Below, piece by piece: positions 9,056 through 17,172 of a DNA stretch of 64,000 bases. Position numbers and translations under genes: made by a program. Each line of letters begins with the position of its first letter. Within the stretch, counting starts at the first letter, position 1. The notes under the pieces are model-generated. The model worked only from the letters and a program-made list of their open reading frames with translations, was not told the origin of the DNA and did no database searches. The stretch covers positions 1,666,001 through 1,730,000 of the forward strand of contig NZ_CP066356.1 of assembly GCF_023278185.1 (NCBI RefSeq), in the 5' to 3' direction. This stretch comes from Bradyrhizobium elkanii USDA 76 (GTDB taxonomy: Bacteria > Pseudomonadota > Alphaproteobacteria > Rhizobiales > Xanthobacteraceae).

Positions 9056-9143
9056 CGTCATTGCGAGCGAAGCGAAGCAATCCATTGTCACCGCACATGC
9101 GGACGGATGGATTGCGTCGTCGCTTCGCTGCTCGCAATGACGG
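9056..9143. repeat. Palindromic repeat with TCATTGCGAGC ends
   Basis: Outer arms CGTCATTGCGAGCGAAGCGA and its near-complement ending CTCGCAATGACG enclose a second pair, CAATCCAT/ATGGATTG. It is a typical rhizobial intergenic palindrome with no coding potential. Only one copy is seen in this window. Confidence 0.8.
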
Positions 9144-9328
9144 TAATGGAGACCTTCCGACACCGCCGCGCCATGCGGCAGCCGTCGCGGCGCCATCGTC
9201 GTGCCGCAGGGAAACCTCAATCGAACCAGTCCCTTCCTCGCTGCGTCTCACCACGAGAAACGGCGCGCCGTCGAGCCCGGCGCGCCGTTCGTCTCGCGCG
9301 CCATGCGGCGTTTTTCCGGAGGGATGTC

Positions 9329-11002
9329 ATGTGTAGGATTGCGAATTATCTTGTGACCACCAGCCTGGTGCTGGCGGGTACGCTGGTTGCCGGGCCGCTG
9401 CATGCGGCCAATCTCGATGCGGCCTCGCAGGTCGATGCCGTGACCGTCTATCCCGATGGCGCGAGCGTCACCCGCGTCATCACGCTGGATCTGCCTGCCG
9501 GCGACAACACGCTCATCGCCAGGGATTTCCCGATGGGGCTCGATCCGTCCTCGCTGCGGGTCGAGGGCGAGGGCGGAGCGAAGCTCACGATCGGCGCGAT
9601 CGACACCAAGCTGCCGGGGCCGCTGCTGCCGCAAAATCTCTCCGAGATCGACAAGCGCATCGAGGCGCTTGACGATCAGCGCGCCGATTTGCAGGGACTG
9701 ATCAGCGCGGCCGAGGCGCGGCGCAAATTTGCCGAGCGCTTTGCCGAGGCGTCGCCCGCGGGCCTCGGCGAAAAGGGCGAGGCGCGTCCGCTCAGCGAGT
9801 GGCGCGCGGCGTTCTCGGCGGTGGCCGACGAGGTCGCAACCGCCGACAGCGCGATCCGTGACGCCGAGCGCAAGATCCGCGTGATCGACCGCGATCTTGC
9901 GCAGCTCGCAGCCGATCGCACCAGCAAGCCGCCGAGCAGGGTCGAGGTGCGGATCGACGTCGCCTCGCAGGCGGCGACCAAGGCGACCTTGCGGGTCACC
10001 TATGCGGTTCCCAACGCGCGCTGGACGCCGCTCTATGACGCCCGGCTCGACACCGGCGCCAAAGACCGCAAGCCCGCGATCGAATTGGTGCGCCGCGCCG
10101 AGATCACCCAGTCGACCGGCGAGGACTGGTCGAACGTGGCGCTCGTCGTCTCCACCGTGCGGGTCGCGCGCGGCGGCAATGCGCCCGATCTCCGCTCGCT
10201 GATCGTGCAATATCCGCAACCGCCGCGGCCGCTGGCGAAGCTTTCCGGAGAGGCCAGCATGCGCTCGCGTGAGGCGCTGGCACCCGCGCCGGCCGCCGAT
10301 GCGGTTCAGCAATTCCGCTTTGGTGGGGGACGCATGGACGAACTGGAAGCCACCGCCGAGGTCGGTGCCTTCCAGGCCACCTTCAGGATTCCCGGCCGCG
10401 TCAGCGTTGCCGCCAATGAGGGCGCAAAGAGCCTGCGCATCTCGACGGCGACGATCACACCCGATCTCGCGGTTCGCGCCGTTCCGGTGATCGATCCGAC
10501 CGCGTTCCTGGAAGCGAGCTTCGTGCAGGCCGACGACGCGCCGCTGCTGCCGGGGCAAATCTCGATCTACCGCGACGGCATCTTTGTCGGCCGCAGCCGG
10601 ATGGCCACCGCCGCCAAGGACGAGACAGTGCGGCTCGGTTTCGGCGCCGACGACAAGGTCAAGATCGAACGCACGGTGGTGAAGCGCAACGAGGGCTCCG
10701 CGGGCCTGATCGTGACCACGGCGAAGACCGATGAGCGCGCCTTCAAGACTGCGGTACGCAACGGCCACGACTTCCCGATCAAGGTCGCGATCCAGGATCA
10801 GCTCCCGGTCAGCGAGAACGACGATATCGTGGTCGAGATGCTGCCGTCGTCGACGCCGGCGACGACGACCAATCTGCGCGACAAGCGCGGCGTGCTGGAA
10901 TGGGCGTTCGAGGCCAAGGCCGGCGAAGTCCGTGACGTCAATTTCGCCTGGCGGATGCGCTGGCCCAAGGACAAGGGCGTCGTGATGGTGCCGGCGGGCT
11001 AG
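9329..11002 (+). CDS. Exported DUF4139 (mucoidy-inhibitor MuiA-like) protein
   Basis: A 557-residue protein with a signal peptide (MCRIANYLVTTSLVLAGTLV, cleavage near LHAA). The mature N-terminus (VDAVTVYPDGASVTRVITLDL) is the hallmark of the DUF4140 segment. A coiled-coil stretch follows (ALDDQRADLQGLISAAEARR), then a long beta-rich DUF4139 region (TYAVPNARWTPLYDARLDTG; STGEDWSNVALVVSTVR; PGQISIYRDGIFVGRS). Proteins of this family are named after a mucoidy inhibitor; their biochemical role is unknown, and the export signal suggests the periplasm. The start at 9329 has GGAGGG 6 nt upstream and is the only start giving a signal peptide. It stands alone between a palindromic repeat and a hairpin-controlled gene. 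Confidence 0.8.
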   Translation: MCRIANYLVTTSLVLAGTLVAGPLHAANLDAASQVDAVTVYPDGASVTRVITLDLPAGDNTLIARDFPMGLDPSSLRVEGEGGAKLTIGAIDTKLPGPLLPQNLSEIDKRIEALDDQRADLQGLISAAEARRKFAERFAEASPAGLGEKGEARPLSEWRAAFSAVADEVATADSAIRDAERKIRVIDRDLAQLAADRTSKPPSRVEVRIDVASQAATKATLRVTYAVPNARWTPLYDARLDTGAKDRKPAIELVRRAEITQSTGEDWSNVALVVSTVRVARGGNAPDLRSLIVQYPQPPRPLAKLSGEASMRSREALAPAPAADAVQQFRFGGGRMDELEATAEVGAFQATFRIPGRVSVAANEGAKSLRISTATITPDLAVRAVPVIDPTAFLEASFVQADDAPLLPGQISIYRDGIFVGRSRMATAAKDETVRLGFGADDKVKIERTVVKRNEGSAGLIVTTAKTDERAFKTAVRNGHDFPIKVAIQDQLPVSENDDIVVEMLPSSTPATTTNLRDKRGVLEWAFEAKAGEVRDVNFAWRMRWPKDKGVVMVPAG

Positions 11003-11111
11003 AGCCCGTGCCGGGCTCCAGCGTTGTTGCTTGACGCGTTTTCTTCACGCGAACCGGAACCCACTTCGCTTGAAACGCTATGAGGACCTGCGTCATCTGC
11101 CGATGACATCT

Positions 11112-11166
11112 CTCCCGATCTCGGGCATCACTTTGCCAAAGGCAACAAAGCCTGAGATCGGGAGGA
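11112..11166 (+). promoter_or_regulatory. Hairpin that buries the ribosome-binding site of the crotonase gene
   Basis: Left arm 11112-11126 (CTCCCGATCTCGGGC) pairs with right arm 11150-11164 (GCCTGAGATCGGGAG) over 15 positions, with one G-U pair. Inside it, TTGCC/GGCAA forms a second stem around AAA (11133-11145). The right arm contains GGGAG of the Shine-Dalgarno tract GGGAGGA (11160-11166), 3 nt before ATG 11170. In RNA this would hide the ribosome-binding site. Confidence 0.7.
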
Positions 11167-11169
11167 TCC

Positions 11170-12006
11170 ATGAGCTACCAGCACATCATCGTCGATGATC
11201 CGCGTCCGCGCGTCCGCCGCATCACGCTGAACCGCCCCGAGAAGCGCAACGCGCTGAACAACCGCCTGCGCGGTGAGATCTTCGAGGTGCTGGAGCAGGC
11301 CGACCGCGATCCCGGGATTTCGATCTCGATCCTGCGCGGCGCCGGACCCTGTTTCTCGGCGGGCTACGATCTCTCCGCCGACAACCGCGTCGACCAGCCC
11401 TATCATTCGGCATCCGGCCCCGGCCAGTGGTCGCGCCATGTCGTCGAGGGCTGGTTCTCGATCTGGGATCTCGCAAAGCCCGTGATCGCGCAGGTGCACG
11501 GCTACTGCCTCGCCGGCGGCACCGAGCTCGCGACCGCCTGCGACGTGGTCTACGTCGCCGACGACGCCCAGATCGGCTATCCGCCGGTGCGGCTGATGAG
11601 CCCGCCCGACATGCAGTATCACCCGTGGCTGGTCGGCATGCGCCGCGCCATGGAATTGATGCTGACGGGCGACGCGATGTCCGGCCGCGAGGCCGCCGAT
11701 TGGGGCTATGCGACCCGGTCGTTTCCGCTCGCCGAACTGGAGGCGAAGACGCTGGATTTCGCCGAGCGCGCGGCCAAGGTGCCGATCGAGCTGCAGCAGC
11801 TCAACAAGCGCAGCGTCCACCGCGCGATGGAAATCATGGGCGCCCGCGCCGCGATCCGCGCCGGCACCGAGATCCAGGCGCTGGCCTTCACGACCGAGGC
11901 CAGCAAGGCCTACATGGCGGGCTTCCGCCGCGACGGCGGCAGTGTGAAGGCCCAGCTCGACCAGCGCGACACGACGTTCGGGGATTACCGGACGAAGAAG
12001 GAGTGA
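11170..12006 (+). CDS. Crotonase-superfamily protein (enoyl-CoA hydratase/isomerase-like)
   Basis: A 278-residue crotonase-fold protein. Seen: the opening RRITLNRPEKRNALN, the CoA and oxyanion-hole segment GPCFSAGYDLSAD, and the second oxyanion turn HGYCLAGGTELATACDVVY. In classical enoyl-CoA hydratase a catalytic glutamate sits in a QPEI segment. Here the equivalent reads GYPPV, and the next glycine-rich loop is replaced by PPDMQYHPW. A canonical hydratase reaction is therefore doubtful, and isomerase, hydrolase or dehalogenase-like activity is possible. Acyl-CoA substrates remain likely from the fold. Translation may be controlled by the hairpin covering its ribosome-binding site. It is not in an obvious operon with the thiolase, which ends in a terminator. 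Confidence 0.8.
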   Translation: MSYQHIIVDDPRPRVRRITLNRPEKRNALNNRLRGEIFEVLEQADRDPGISISILRGAGPCFSAGYDLSADNRVDQPYHSASGPGQWSRHVVEGWFSIWDLAKPVIAQVHGYCLAGGTELATACDVVYVADDAQIGYPPVRLMSPPDMQYHPWLVGMRRAMELMLTGDAMSGREAADWGYATRSFPLAELEAKTLDFAERAAKVPIELQQLNKRSVHRAMEIMGARAAIRAGTEIQALAFTTEASKAYMAGFRRDGGSVKAQLDQRDTTFGDYRTKKE

Positions 12007-12032
12007 GGATCACGCAAGCCGCGTGCTGAGCT

Positions 12033-12170
12033 GCCGTCACCCTGAGGCGGCCGCAAAGCGGCCGTCTCGAAGGGCGGCGGCCCGGCTGTCTCCGTGCGGC
12101 TGCATCGTGGGCCGTGCATCCTTCGAGGCTCGCCCAGCGGCGCAATTGCGCCGCAAGGCTCGCACCTACA
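12033..12170. repeat. Degenerate palindromic repeat, family B
   Basis: CCGTCACCCTGAGGCGGCC at the left and CATCCTTCGAGGCTCGCC further right match the two halves of the CCGTCATCCTGAGGAGC repeat seen at 22615, 29303 and 35833. The closing CTCAGGATGACGG arm is missing, so this copy is decayed. The remainder up to 12278 shows no gene. Confidence 0.6.
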
Positions 12171-12278
12171 GCGACAAAGGCGAAGCCTTTGCTTGTCCCT
12201 TGAGCTCGGGCGCCTCTGCAATACTGGGTCGCCCGGTGGAGCCGGGCGACGACACGGTGGTTTGCGGCGAACGCCGTC

Positions 12279-13631
12279 TCACTTCGCCTTCAGGAAGTCG
12301 CCGACCTCGAGCAGCACGAACTCGTCGTCATCGGCCTTGTTCGGGTCGCGGCTCGAGGAGAACGGCAGGTTGTTGTCGTTGCCGACGATGATGTGGGTCT
12401 CGTCGACCCGGTCGACATTCTCGATCGTGAAGAACGGGAAGGTGTAGACGCCGTCGTTGAGCGGCTTGCGCGCCTTCTTGTTGGGATCGCGGATCTTCAT
12501 CAGGTCGATATGGGCGATCTTGCGCACCGGCTTGCCGACATTGGCGTCGGACAGCTCGATCTTGTAGACGCGCTTGAACTTGGCGAGGTCGGGAAAGCAG
12601 TTCTCGCCGCGCTGGCCTTGCGGGCAGGCCTTGTCGGCGGTGCCTTCGCCATTGTCGCGTTCGATGACGAGGCCCTGGGCCGGATCGATCATGTTGAAGT
12701 CGCCGATCGCATTGCCGTTCTGCTCGAACACGTACTGCCAGTAGCGTCCGGTGAACTTCTCCGCCGCGACGTCGAATTCCAGGATGCGCGAGGCTTCCTT
12801 GCCGTCGACCTTCTCCCAATCCTTCTTGTCGGCATCCCACAGCGGGCCTTCGAGCAGGCCGTAGAGGAACTTGCCGTCCTTGGAGGAAGCAAAGCCTTCA
12901 TAGCCCTTGGAGCGGCGCAGGTTGACGTTGGTATAGGAGGCGCCGGGCGCGCCGGGTGACTGCACCGCCCAATGATCCGGCGAACGCACCGGCTTGCCGT
13001 CGGCGACGGTCTCGAACACGGCGAGGATCTTGCCGGTCTTGTCGGCCTTGAGGATGTAGGGCCCGAACTCGTCGCCGATCCAGAAAATGTCGTTGATGAT
13101 CTGGAAGCCCTCGGTGTCGAAATCGGCACCGGTCAAATAGCGCTTGGCGGTGTCCTCGTGCACGATGCGGAACGGCACCTTCCTGTCGGGATCGTGCAGG
13201 AACACGGTCTCCTGACGCTCGATCTTGCCGTTCGCCCAGTCGATCTTGTGCCGGTTCAGGTACAGCATCGAGTCGGCCGAGTTGTAGCGCGAGCCCATGC
13301 CGTTGTCGGTGATCACCCAGAACGAGCCGTCGGGCATCACCTTGATGCCGGAATGGCCCTGCAGCGGCTGACCCTTGAACGGCAGCGACACGCCGGTCGG
13401 CCGCTCATAGGACTTGCCCATTACGGTGCCGATCGCGTCGACGCGCTTGCCGGTGGTGTATTTTCCCGAAGTCTTCAGATCGTTCGGGGTGTCGGCGGGG
13501 GCGTCGATGAAGCTCTCCGCCGGCATCACGGCATGTCCTGCCAGTGTCGCCGGGAATTCGCCCTCGCTCTGCGCGAACGCCGATGTGGCGAGCAGGATCG
13601 AGGCGACGGAGCAGAGCAGGGACAGGCGCAT
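12279..13631 (-). CDS. Exported esterase-like protein of the phytase-like family
   Basis: A 450-residue protein with a signal peptide (MRLSLLCSVASILLATSAFA, then QSEG). The mature part is a beta-propeller-like sequence: PFKGQPLQGHSGIKVMPDGS; WVITDNGMGSRYNSADSML; FDTEGFQIINDIFWIGDEFG; YEGFASSKDGKFLYGLLEG; VDETHIIVGNDNNLPFSSSR. This matches the phytase-like/esterase-like family (PF13449 type as I recognise it). These periplasmic or secreted proteins are thought to hydrolyse phosphate or other esters, but the activity of most members is untested. GGGAGAT lies before the ATG. It is transcribed alone, converging with the crotonase gene across a decayed repeat. Confidence 0.8.
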   Translation of the reverse strand: MRLSLLCSVASILLATSAFAQSEGEFPATLAGHAVMPAESFIDAPADTPNDLKTSGKYTTGKRVDAIGTVMGKSYERPTGVSLPFKGQPLQGHSGIKVMPDGSFWVITDNGMGSRYNSADSMLYLNRHKIDWANGKIERQETVFLHDPDRKVPFRIVHEDTAKRYLTGADFDTEGFQIINDIFWIGDEFGPYILKADKTGKILAVFETVADGKPVRSPDHWAVQSPGAPGASYTNVNLRRSKGYEGFASSKDGKFLYGLLEGPLWDADKKDWEKVDGKEASRILEFDVAAEKFTGRYWQYVFEQNGNAIGDFNMIDPAQGLVIERDNGEGTADKACPQGQRGENCFPDLAKFKRVYKIELSDANVGKPVRKIAHIDLMKIRDPNKKARKPLNDGVYTFPFFTIENVDRVDETHIIVGNDNNLPFSSSRDPNKADDDEFVLLEVGDFLKAK

Positions 13632-13757
13632 GGTTGATCTCCCAAAGGATAAACGATGCGGTGTTCTCCGAGCCGCCTGTTACAACCGGCTGACAGTTTT
13701 GTGAACCGCGGATGTTGCGGCGGGATAAGGCTTGCGGCGTTACGTCGCCTCTCTCCG

Positions 13758-13844
13758 TCATGCCCGGCCTTGTGCCGGGCATCCACGTCTTTGTTGCAGT
13801 TAGAGAGGTAAGACGTGGATGGCCGGGACGAGCCCGGCCATGAC
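13758..13844. repeat. Palindromic repeat, family C
   Basis: GTCATGCCCGGC...CCACGTCTT pairs with AAGACGTGG...GCCCGGCCATGAC around an unpaired centre. The same core (GGCCGGGACAAGCCCGG type) sits inside the composite repeats at 37033 and 39463. Confidence 0.8.
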
Positions 13845-13869
13845 GAATAACGGGACCATCGTGAGGCGG

Positions 13870-14661
13870 TTAGATCGGCCGCATCGTTTGCGGCAGCAGG
13901 AACGGCACGCCGTCTCCGGTGTAGGCGATCGCGGCGTCGATCTCGAAGATCTCGCGCAGCGTCTCGGCTTTCATCGCCGCCGCGGGGTCGCCGTCGACGG
14001 CCAGCCGGCCGCGGTGCAGCAACAGGACCCGGTCGGCGAACCGCATCGCGAGGTTGAGGTCGTGCAGGATCGCGATCACCGCGGTGCCGCGCGCGGCGCG
14101 CCGTCGCGCCGTTTCGACCAGGTCGATCTGGTGCCGCAGATCGAGGCTCGAGGTCGGCTCGTCCAGCAGCAACAGTCCGGGTCCATGCAGCGCTTCGCCG
14201 CAGGCGAGCTGCACCAGCACGCGGGCGAAATGCGCCCGCTGCTGCTCGCCGCCCGACAGCGTCGGCAATTGCCTGAAACGGAAACGCGCGAGCCCGACCT
14301 CGTCGAGCGCCGCCTCGACCAGCGCCCGCGCCACGGCACGCGGGCTCTCGCCGGCGCCCATGCTGACGATTTCCTCGACGGTGAACGGGAAGGTGACGTT
14401 GACGTGCTGCGACAGCATCGCGCGGTGCTGCGCCAGCGCGCGTGGTCCGTAGGTTTGCAGGTCGCGCTGCCTCAGCCTGATCGTCCCGCGCGACGGAGAC
14501 AGGTCGCCCGACAGCATCCGCAGCAGGGTCGATTTGCCGGCGCCATTGGGGCCGACGATCGCGACCATCTCGCCGGCACCGATCTGCAGCGACACCGCAT
14601 CGACCAGCGTCGTGCCGCCGACCGTCATGGTTACCGACTGCGCTTCGAGCAGGGCCGTCAC
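13870..14661 (-). CDS. hmuV: Heme ABC transporter ATPase HmuV
   Basis: A 263-residue ATPase that powers import of heme across the inner membrane with HmuU. Seen: Walker A GPNGAGKSTLLR, Q-loop region RAMLSQHVNVTFPFTVEEIV, signature LSGGEQQR, Walker B LLLLDEPTSSLD and H-loop ILHDLN. The FPFTVEEIV segment is characteristic of heme and siderophore ATPases. The start is GTG 14661, whose last bases overlap the hmuU stop codon (GTGA arrangement), implying translational coupling. An open frame extends much further upstream but is only a shadow of hmuU. It is the last gene of hmuPTUV. Confidence 0.93.
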   Translation of the reverse strand: MTALLEAQSVTMTVGGTTLVDAVSLQIGAGEMVAIVGPNGAGKSTLLRMLSGDLSPSRGTIRLRQRDLQTYGPRALAQHRAMLSQHVNVTFPFTVEEIVSMGAGESPRAVARALVEAALDEVGLARFRFRQLPTLSGGEQQRAHFARVLVQLACGEALHGPGLLLLDEPTSSLDLRHQIDLVETARRRAARGTAVIAILHDLNLAMRFADRVLLLHRGRLAVDGDPAAAMKAETLREIFEIDAAIAYTGDGVPFLLPQTMRPI

Positions 14662-15758
14662 AGCGACACCAGGGAGCGCTGCCGCAGCAGCATGGCGAGG
14701 AAGAACGGCGCGCCGATCGCCGCCGTCAGGATGCCGATCGGCATCTCCGCGGGCGCCACGATGGTGCGCGCCACGGTGTCGGCGCCGACCAGGAGGATGG
14801 CACCGAGCAGTGCGGACGCCGGCAGCAGCAGCCGATGCGCGGGCCCGATCACCAGCCGCAACAGATGCGGCACCACGATGCCGACGAAGCCGACCACGCC
14901 GCAGACCGAAACCGCGACCCCGGTCATCGCCGACACCAGCACGATCGAGATCCGCTTCAGCCGTTCGACGTCGACGCCGCTGTGAAACGCCTCGGCTTCG
15001 CCGAGTACCAGCACGTCGAGCCCGCGCGCGATCGAGAGGCAGGCAGTCAGCGCCACCGCCAGCACCGGCGCCAGCGCCGTGAGCTTGCTCCAGGTCGCGC
15101 CGCTGAGCGAGCCAAGCAGCCAGAAGGTGATGTCGCGCAGCTGGCGGTCGTCGGCGACGAACACCAGAAGGCCGATGCCGGCATTGGCGATCGCGGCGAT
15201 CGCGAGCCCGGCCAGCAGGAAGATCGCGATCGATGTCCGGCCGCCGCGGCTGGCGATGCCGTAAAGCACGATGGTCGTGATCAGCGAGCCGGCAAAGGCC
15301 GCGATCGGCAGCAGCTGGTGCTGCAGGAAGCGCAGGCTTTCGCCGAGATGGCTGTCGGTGAACACGATCGCAGCTGCCGCGGCGAACGCGCCGCCGGAGG
15401 AGACGCCGACCAGTGCGGGGTCGGCGAGGGGATTGCGGAACAGGCCCTGCATGATCGCGCCTGATACGGCAAGCAGTCCGCCGACCATCGCCGCCGCTGC
15501 GATCCGCGGGATGCGGATCGACCACACCACGAGCTGGTCGCGTGCGAGCTGCGGGTTGGCGACACTATCAGCCAAAAGCCCAAGCGCTGCCGGAAGCCGC
15601 GCCATGGGAATGCCGGCGGCCCCGACCGTCAGGGCGACCAGCGCGGTCGCTGCGAGCGCCGCAAGCAGGCAGAGCAGGGTGAGTGTCGCCGCCGGCCGCA
15701 GCGACATGCCGGCGCGCCGTTGTTTCGCACGTCCGCGGCGATCGGCGAGCACGCTCAT
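14658..15758 (-). CDS. hmuU: Heme ABC transporter permease HmuU
   Basis: A 366-residue FecCD-family permease with about ten membrane helices. Seen: the conserved RIPRIAAAAMVGGLLAVSGAIMQGLFRNPLADP segment around residues 75-110 (read in parts), VGVSSGGAFAAA, and FVGIVVPHLLRL, which forms the coupling helix towards the ATPase. It makes the channel for heme handed over by HmuT. The start at 15758 (MSVLADRRGR) gives an ATGA overlap with the hmuT stop; another ATG lies 9 nt upstream. The short overlaps on both sides show a single polycistronic unit. Confidence 0.92.
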   Translation of the reverse strand: MSVLADRRGRAKQRRAGMSLRPAATLTLLCLLAALAATALVALTVGAAGIPMARLPAALGLLADSVANPQLARDQLVVWSIRIPRIAAAAMVGGLLAVSGAIMQGLFRNPLADPALVGVSSGGAFAAAAAIVFTDSHLGESLRFLQHQLLPIAAFAGSLITTIVLYGIASRGGRTSIAIFLLAGLAIAAIANAGIGLLVFVADDRQLRDITFWLLGSLSGATWSKLTALAPVLAVALTACLSIARGLDVLVLGEAEAFHSGVDVERLKRISIVLVSAMTGVAVSVCGVVGFVGIVVPHLLRLVIGPAHRLLLPASALLGAILLVGADTVARTIVAPAEMPIGILTAAIGAPFFLAMLLRQRSLVSL

Positions 15759-16717
15759 TGCCGGCAATTCGCCGTCGGCGCTGCCGCCTTGAAGCTGTCG
15801 GCCTCCGGCGCCAGCGCCGGATAGAGCTTGACCGAGAGGTCGCGTGCCGCGGCCGCGGTGCGCGGTCCGAAGCCCAGCAGATAAAGGCCTTCCATCGAGA
15901 TGAAGGCCTTGTTGGCCGCGACCGGCGTCAGCGCGAAGGCCGGATGCGCGAACACGGCATCCGACGTCAGCGAGTCCTTGCCGCGATCGATCGACAGCAC
16001 GACATCCGGTTTCGCCGCCACGATGGCCTCGTCATTGACCGGCTTGTAGCCGTCGTAACCGTCGATGGCGTTGACGCCGCCGGCAAGCCGGATGATCTCG
16101 TCCGCGGCGGTCTTGTGGCCCGCGGCCATCGCCCGGCCATTCAACAGCGACATCACGAACATCACGCGCGCCGGCTTGGTCACCCTGGCGCGCAGCGCGC
16201 GCAGTTGCGCGAGATCACTCTCCACCGCCGTGGTCAGGCAGGCAGCGCGCGGATCGGCGCCCATGGCGTGGCCCACCAACCTGATCTTCTCGACCAGCCC
16301 GGCCTCCGAGAACGTCTCCGGCACCAGCACCAGCGGCACCTTCGCCGCCTCGAGCACGTCCATGGTCTCCTTCGGCCCGGAGCCCTGCACTGCGAGCACC
16401 AGCGACGGGTGCAGGCCGAGCACGCCCTCCGGCGATAGCTGGCGCATGTAGCCGACGTCGGGCTTCTCGCGCAGCGCGGCCGGCGGGTAGAGGCTGGTCG
16501 CATCGACGCCGGCGATGCGGTCCTCGAAGCCGAGCGCATAGAGGATCTCGGTGATCGCGCCGCCGATCGAGACGATCCGCGACGGATTGTCGATCACGAC
16601 GTCGCGGTCGCGTGCGTCATGCACGGTGATGCCCTCGGCCGTCACGGCTTCGATCGGCAGCAGGCAGAAGAAGGCGAGCAGAGCGAGCGTGCGACAAATT
16701 GTCATCGGGGCCGTCAC
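15755..16717 (-). CDS. hmuT: Periplasmic heme-binding protein HmuT
   Basis: A 320-residue binding protein. It has a signal peptide (ICRTLALLAFFCLLPIEAVT, cleavage near AEG) and the type-III binding-protein fold. IVSIGGAITEILYALG and the following segment with the ATSLYPPAALREKPDVGYMR stretch are typical of heme-binding HmuT, where a tyrosine coordinates iron. The GTG at 16717 overlaps the hmuP stop (GTGA), and an ATG at 16705 is an alternative. It captures heme in the periplasm and feeds HmuUV. Confidence 0.92.
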   Translation of the reverse strand: MTAPMTICRTLALLAFFCLLPIEAVTAEGITVHDARDRDVVIDNPSRIVSIGGAITEILYALGFEDRIAGVDATSLYPPAALREKPDVGYMRQLSPEGVLGLHPSLVLAVQGSGPKETMDVLEAAKVPLVLVPETFSEAGLVEKIRLVGHAMGADPRAACLTTAVESDLAQLRALRARVTKPARVMFVMSLLNGRAMAAGHKTAADEIIRLAGGVNAIDGYDGYKPVNDEAIVAAKPDVVLSIDRGKDSLTSDAVFAHPAFALTPVAANKAFISMEGLYLLGFGPRTAAAARDLSVKLYPALAPEADSFKAAAPTANCRQ

Positions 16718-16920
16718 TTCGTGAGGATCAGCTTGTTCTGCGAGGTCAGCCGCAACCGGTAATGTTCTTCGCCGTGCATGATGATGATCTCGCGCTCCGC
16801 AGCGAACAGGTCGCGGCTGTCGAGACGATTACCGCGCATGATCAGCGTTTTGGCTGCGCCGGATGCAGGCTCGGTCTGCTTTCCGGCTGCGCCGATATTG
16901 TCTCCGGAAGCTGCGGACAT
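16714..16920 (-). CDS. hmuP: Hemin uptake protein HemP/HmuP
   Basis: A 68-residue protein whose C-terminal half matches the HemP family: the LDSRDLFAAEREIIIMHGEE stretch, then YRLRLTSQNKLILTK. The N-terminal 25 residues are low-complexity. In Bradyrhizobium, HmuP is reported as a coactivator that works with Irr to switch on heme-uptake genes; the Burkholderia orthologue also controls heme receptor genes. It is the first gene of the leftward operon, placed directly opposite hmuR across the shared control region. That fits autoregulation and regulation of hmuR. Confidence 0.9.
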   Translation of the reverse strand: MSAASGDNIGAAGKQTEPASGAAKTLIMRGNRLDSRDLFAAEREIIIMHGEEHYRLRLTSQNKLILTK

Positions 16921-17172
16921 ATTGTGGTGCTGCGCCTGCGAAAATTTTCAAACGGTGTTTGCTTGTATAAGCGGGCGAAGGCGCATTCCAACGGCTGCAC
17001 TTTACAATCGATATAAACAGCGCCGCCGCATTCTTGACCGTTTTGTTGCCGGCTCGTAACCAATCCTCACGCGATGCAGGCGGGTGGCTTGATCGCGATG
17101 TAGCCAGCAAGCCGCTCGTCAGAGAGCGCACGCCAGCCAAACCAGACAAGCGATGATCAGGCTGGGGCTAGA
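16921..17172. promoter_or_regulatory. Divergent control region between hmuP and hmuR
   Basis: This 252-bp segment separates the leftward hmuPTUV and rightward hmuR transcripts. Its left half is A+T-rich, with AAAATTTTCAAACGG and TTGTATAAG. It contains a perfect palindrome CAAAC-GGT-GTTTG at 16949-16961, 29 bp from the hmuP start. Iron-responsive control by Irr or HmuP is expected from Bradyrhizobium biology, but I could not match a classical Irr iron-control element with confidence. The palindrome is only a candidate. Confidence 0.5.

Noticed and set aside
11002..11085. Hairpin GAGCCCG-TGC-CGGGCTC and the following GACGCGTTTTCTTCACGCG stretch as a terminator of the DUF4139 gene
   Set aside because: No T-run after the first hairpin; the second stretch resembles a decayed dispersed repeat more than a terminator.
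14835..15464. Plus-strand histidine/arginine-rich open frame opposite hmuU
   Set aside because: Its His/Gln/Arg-rich translation is antisense to membrane-helix codons; no start signal.
16949..16961. Reading the CAAACGGTGTTTG palindrome as an Irr iron-control element
   Set aside because: It does not resemble the A+T-rich iron-control element I know for Bradyrhizobium closely enough, so it is listed only as a candidate within the control region.
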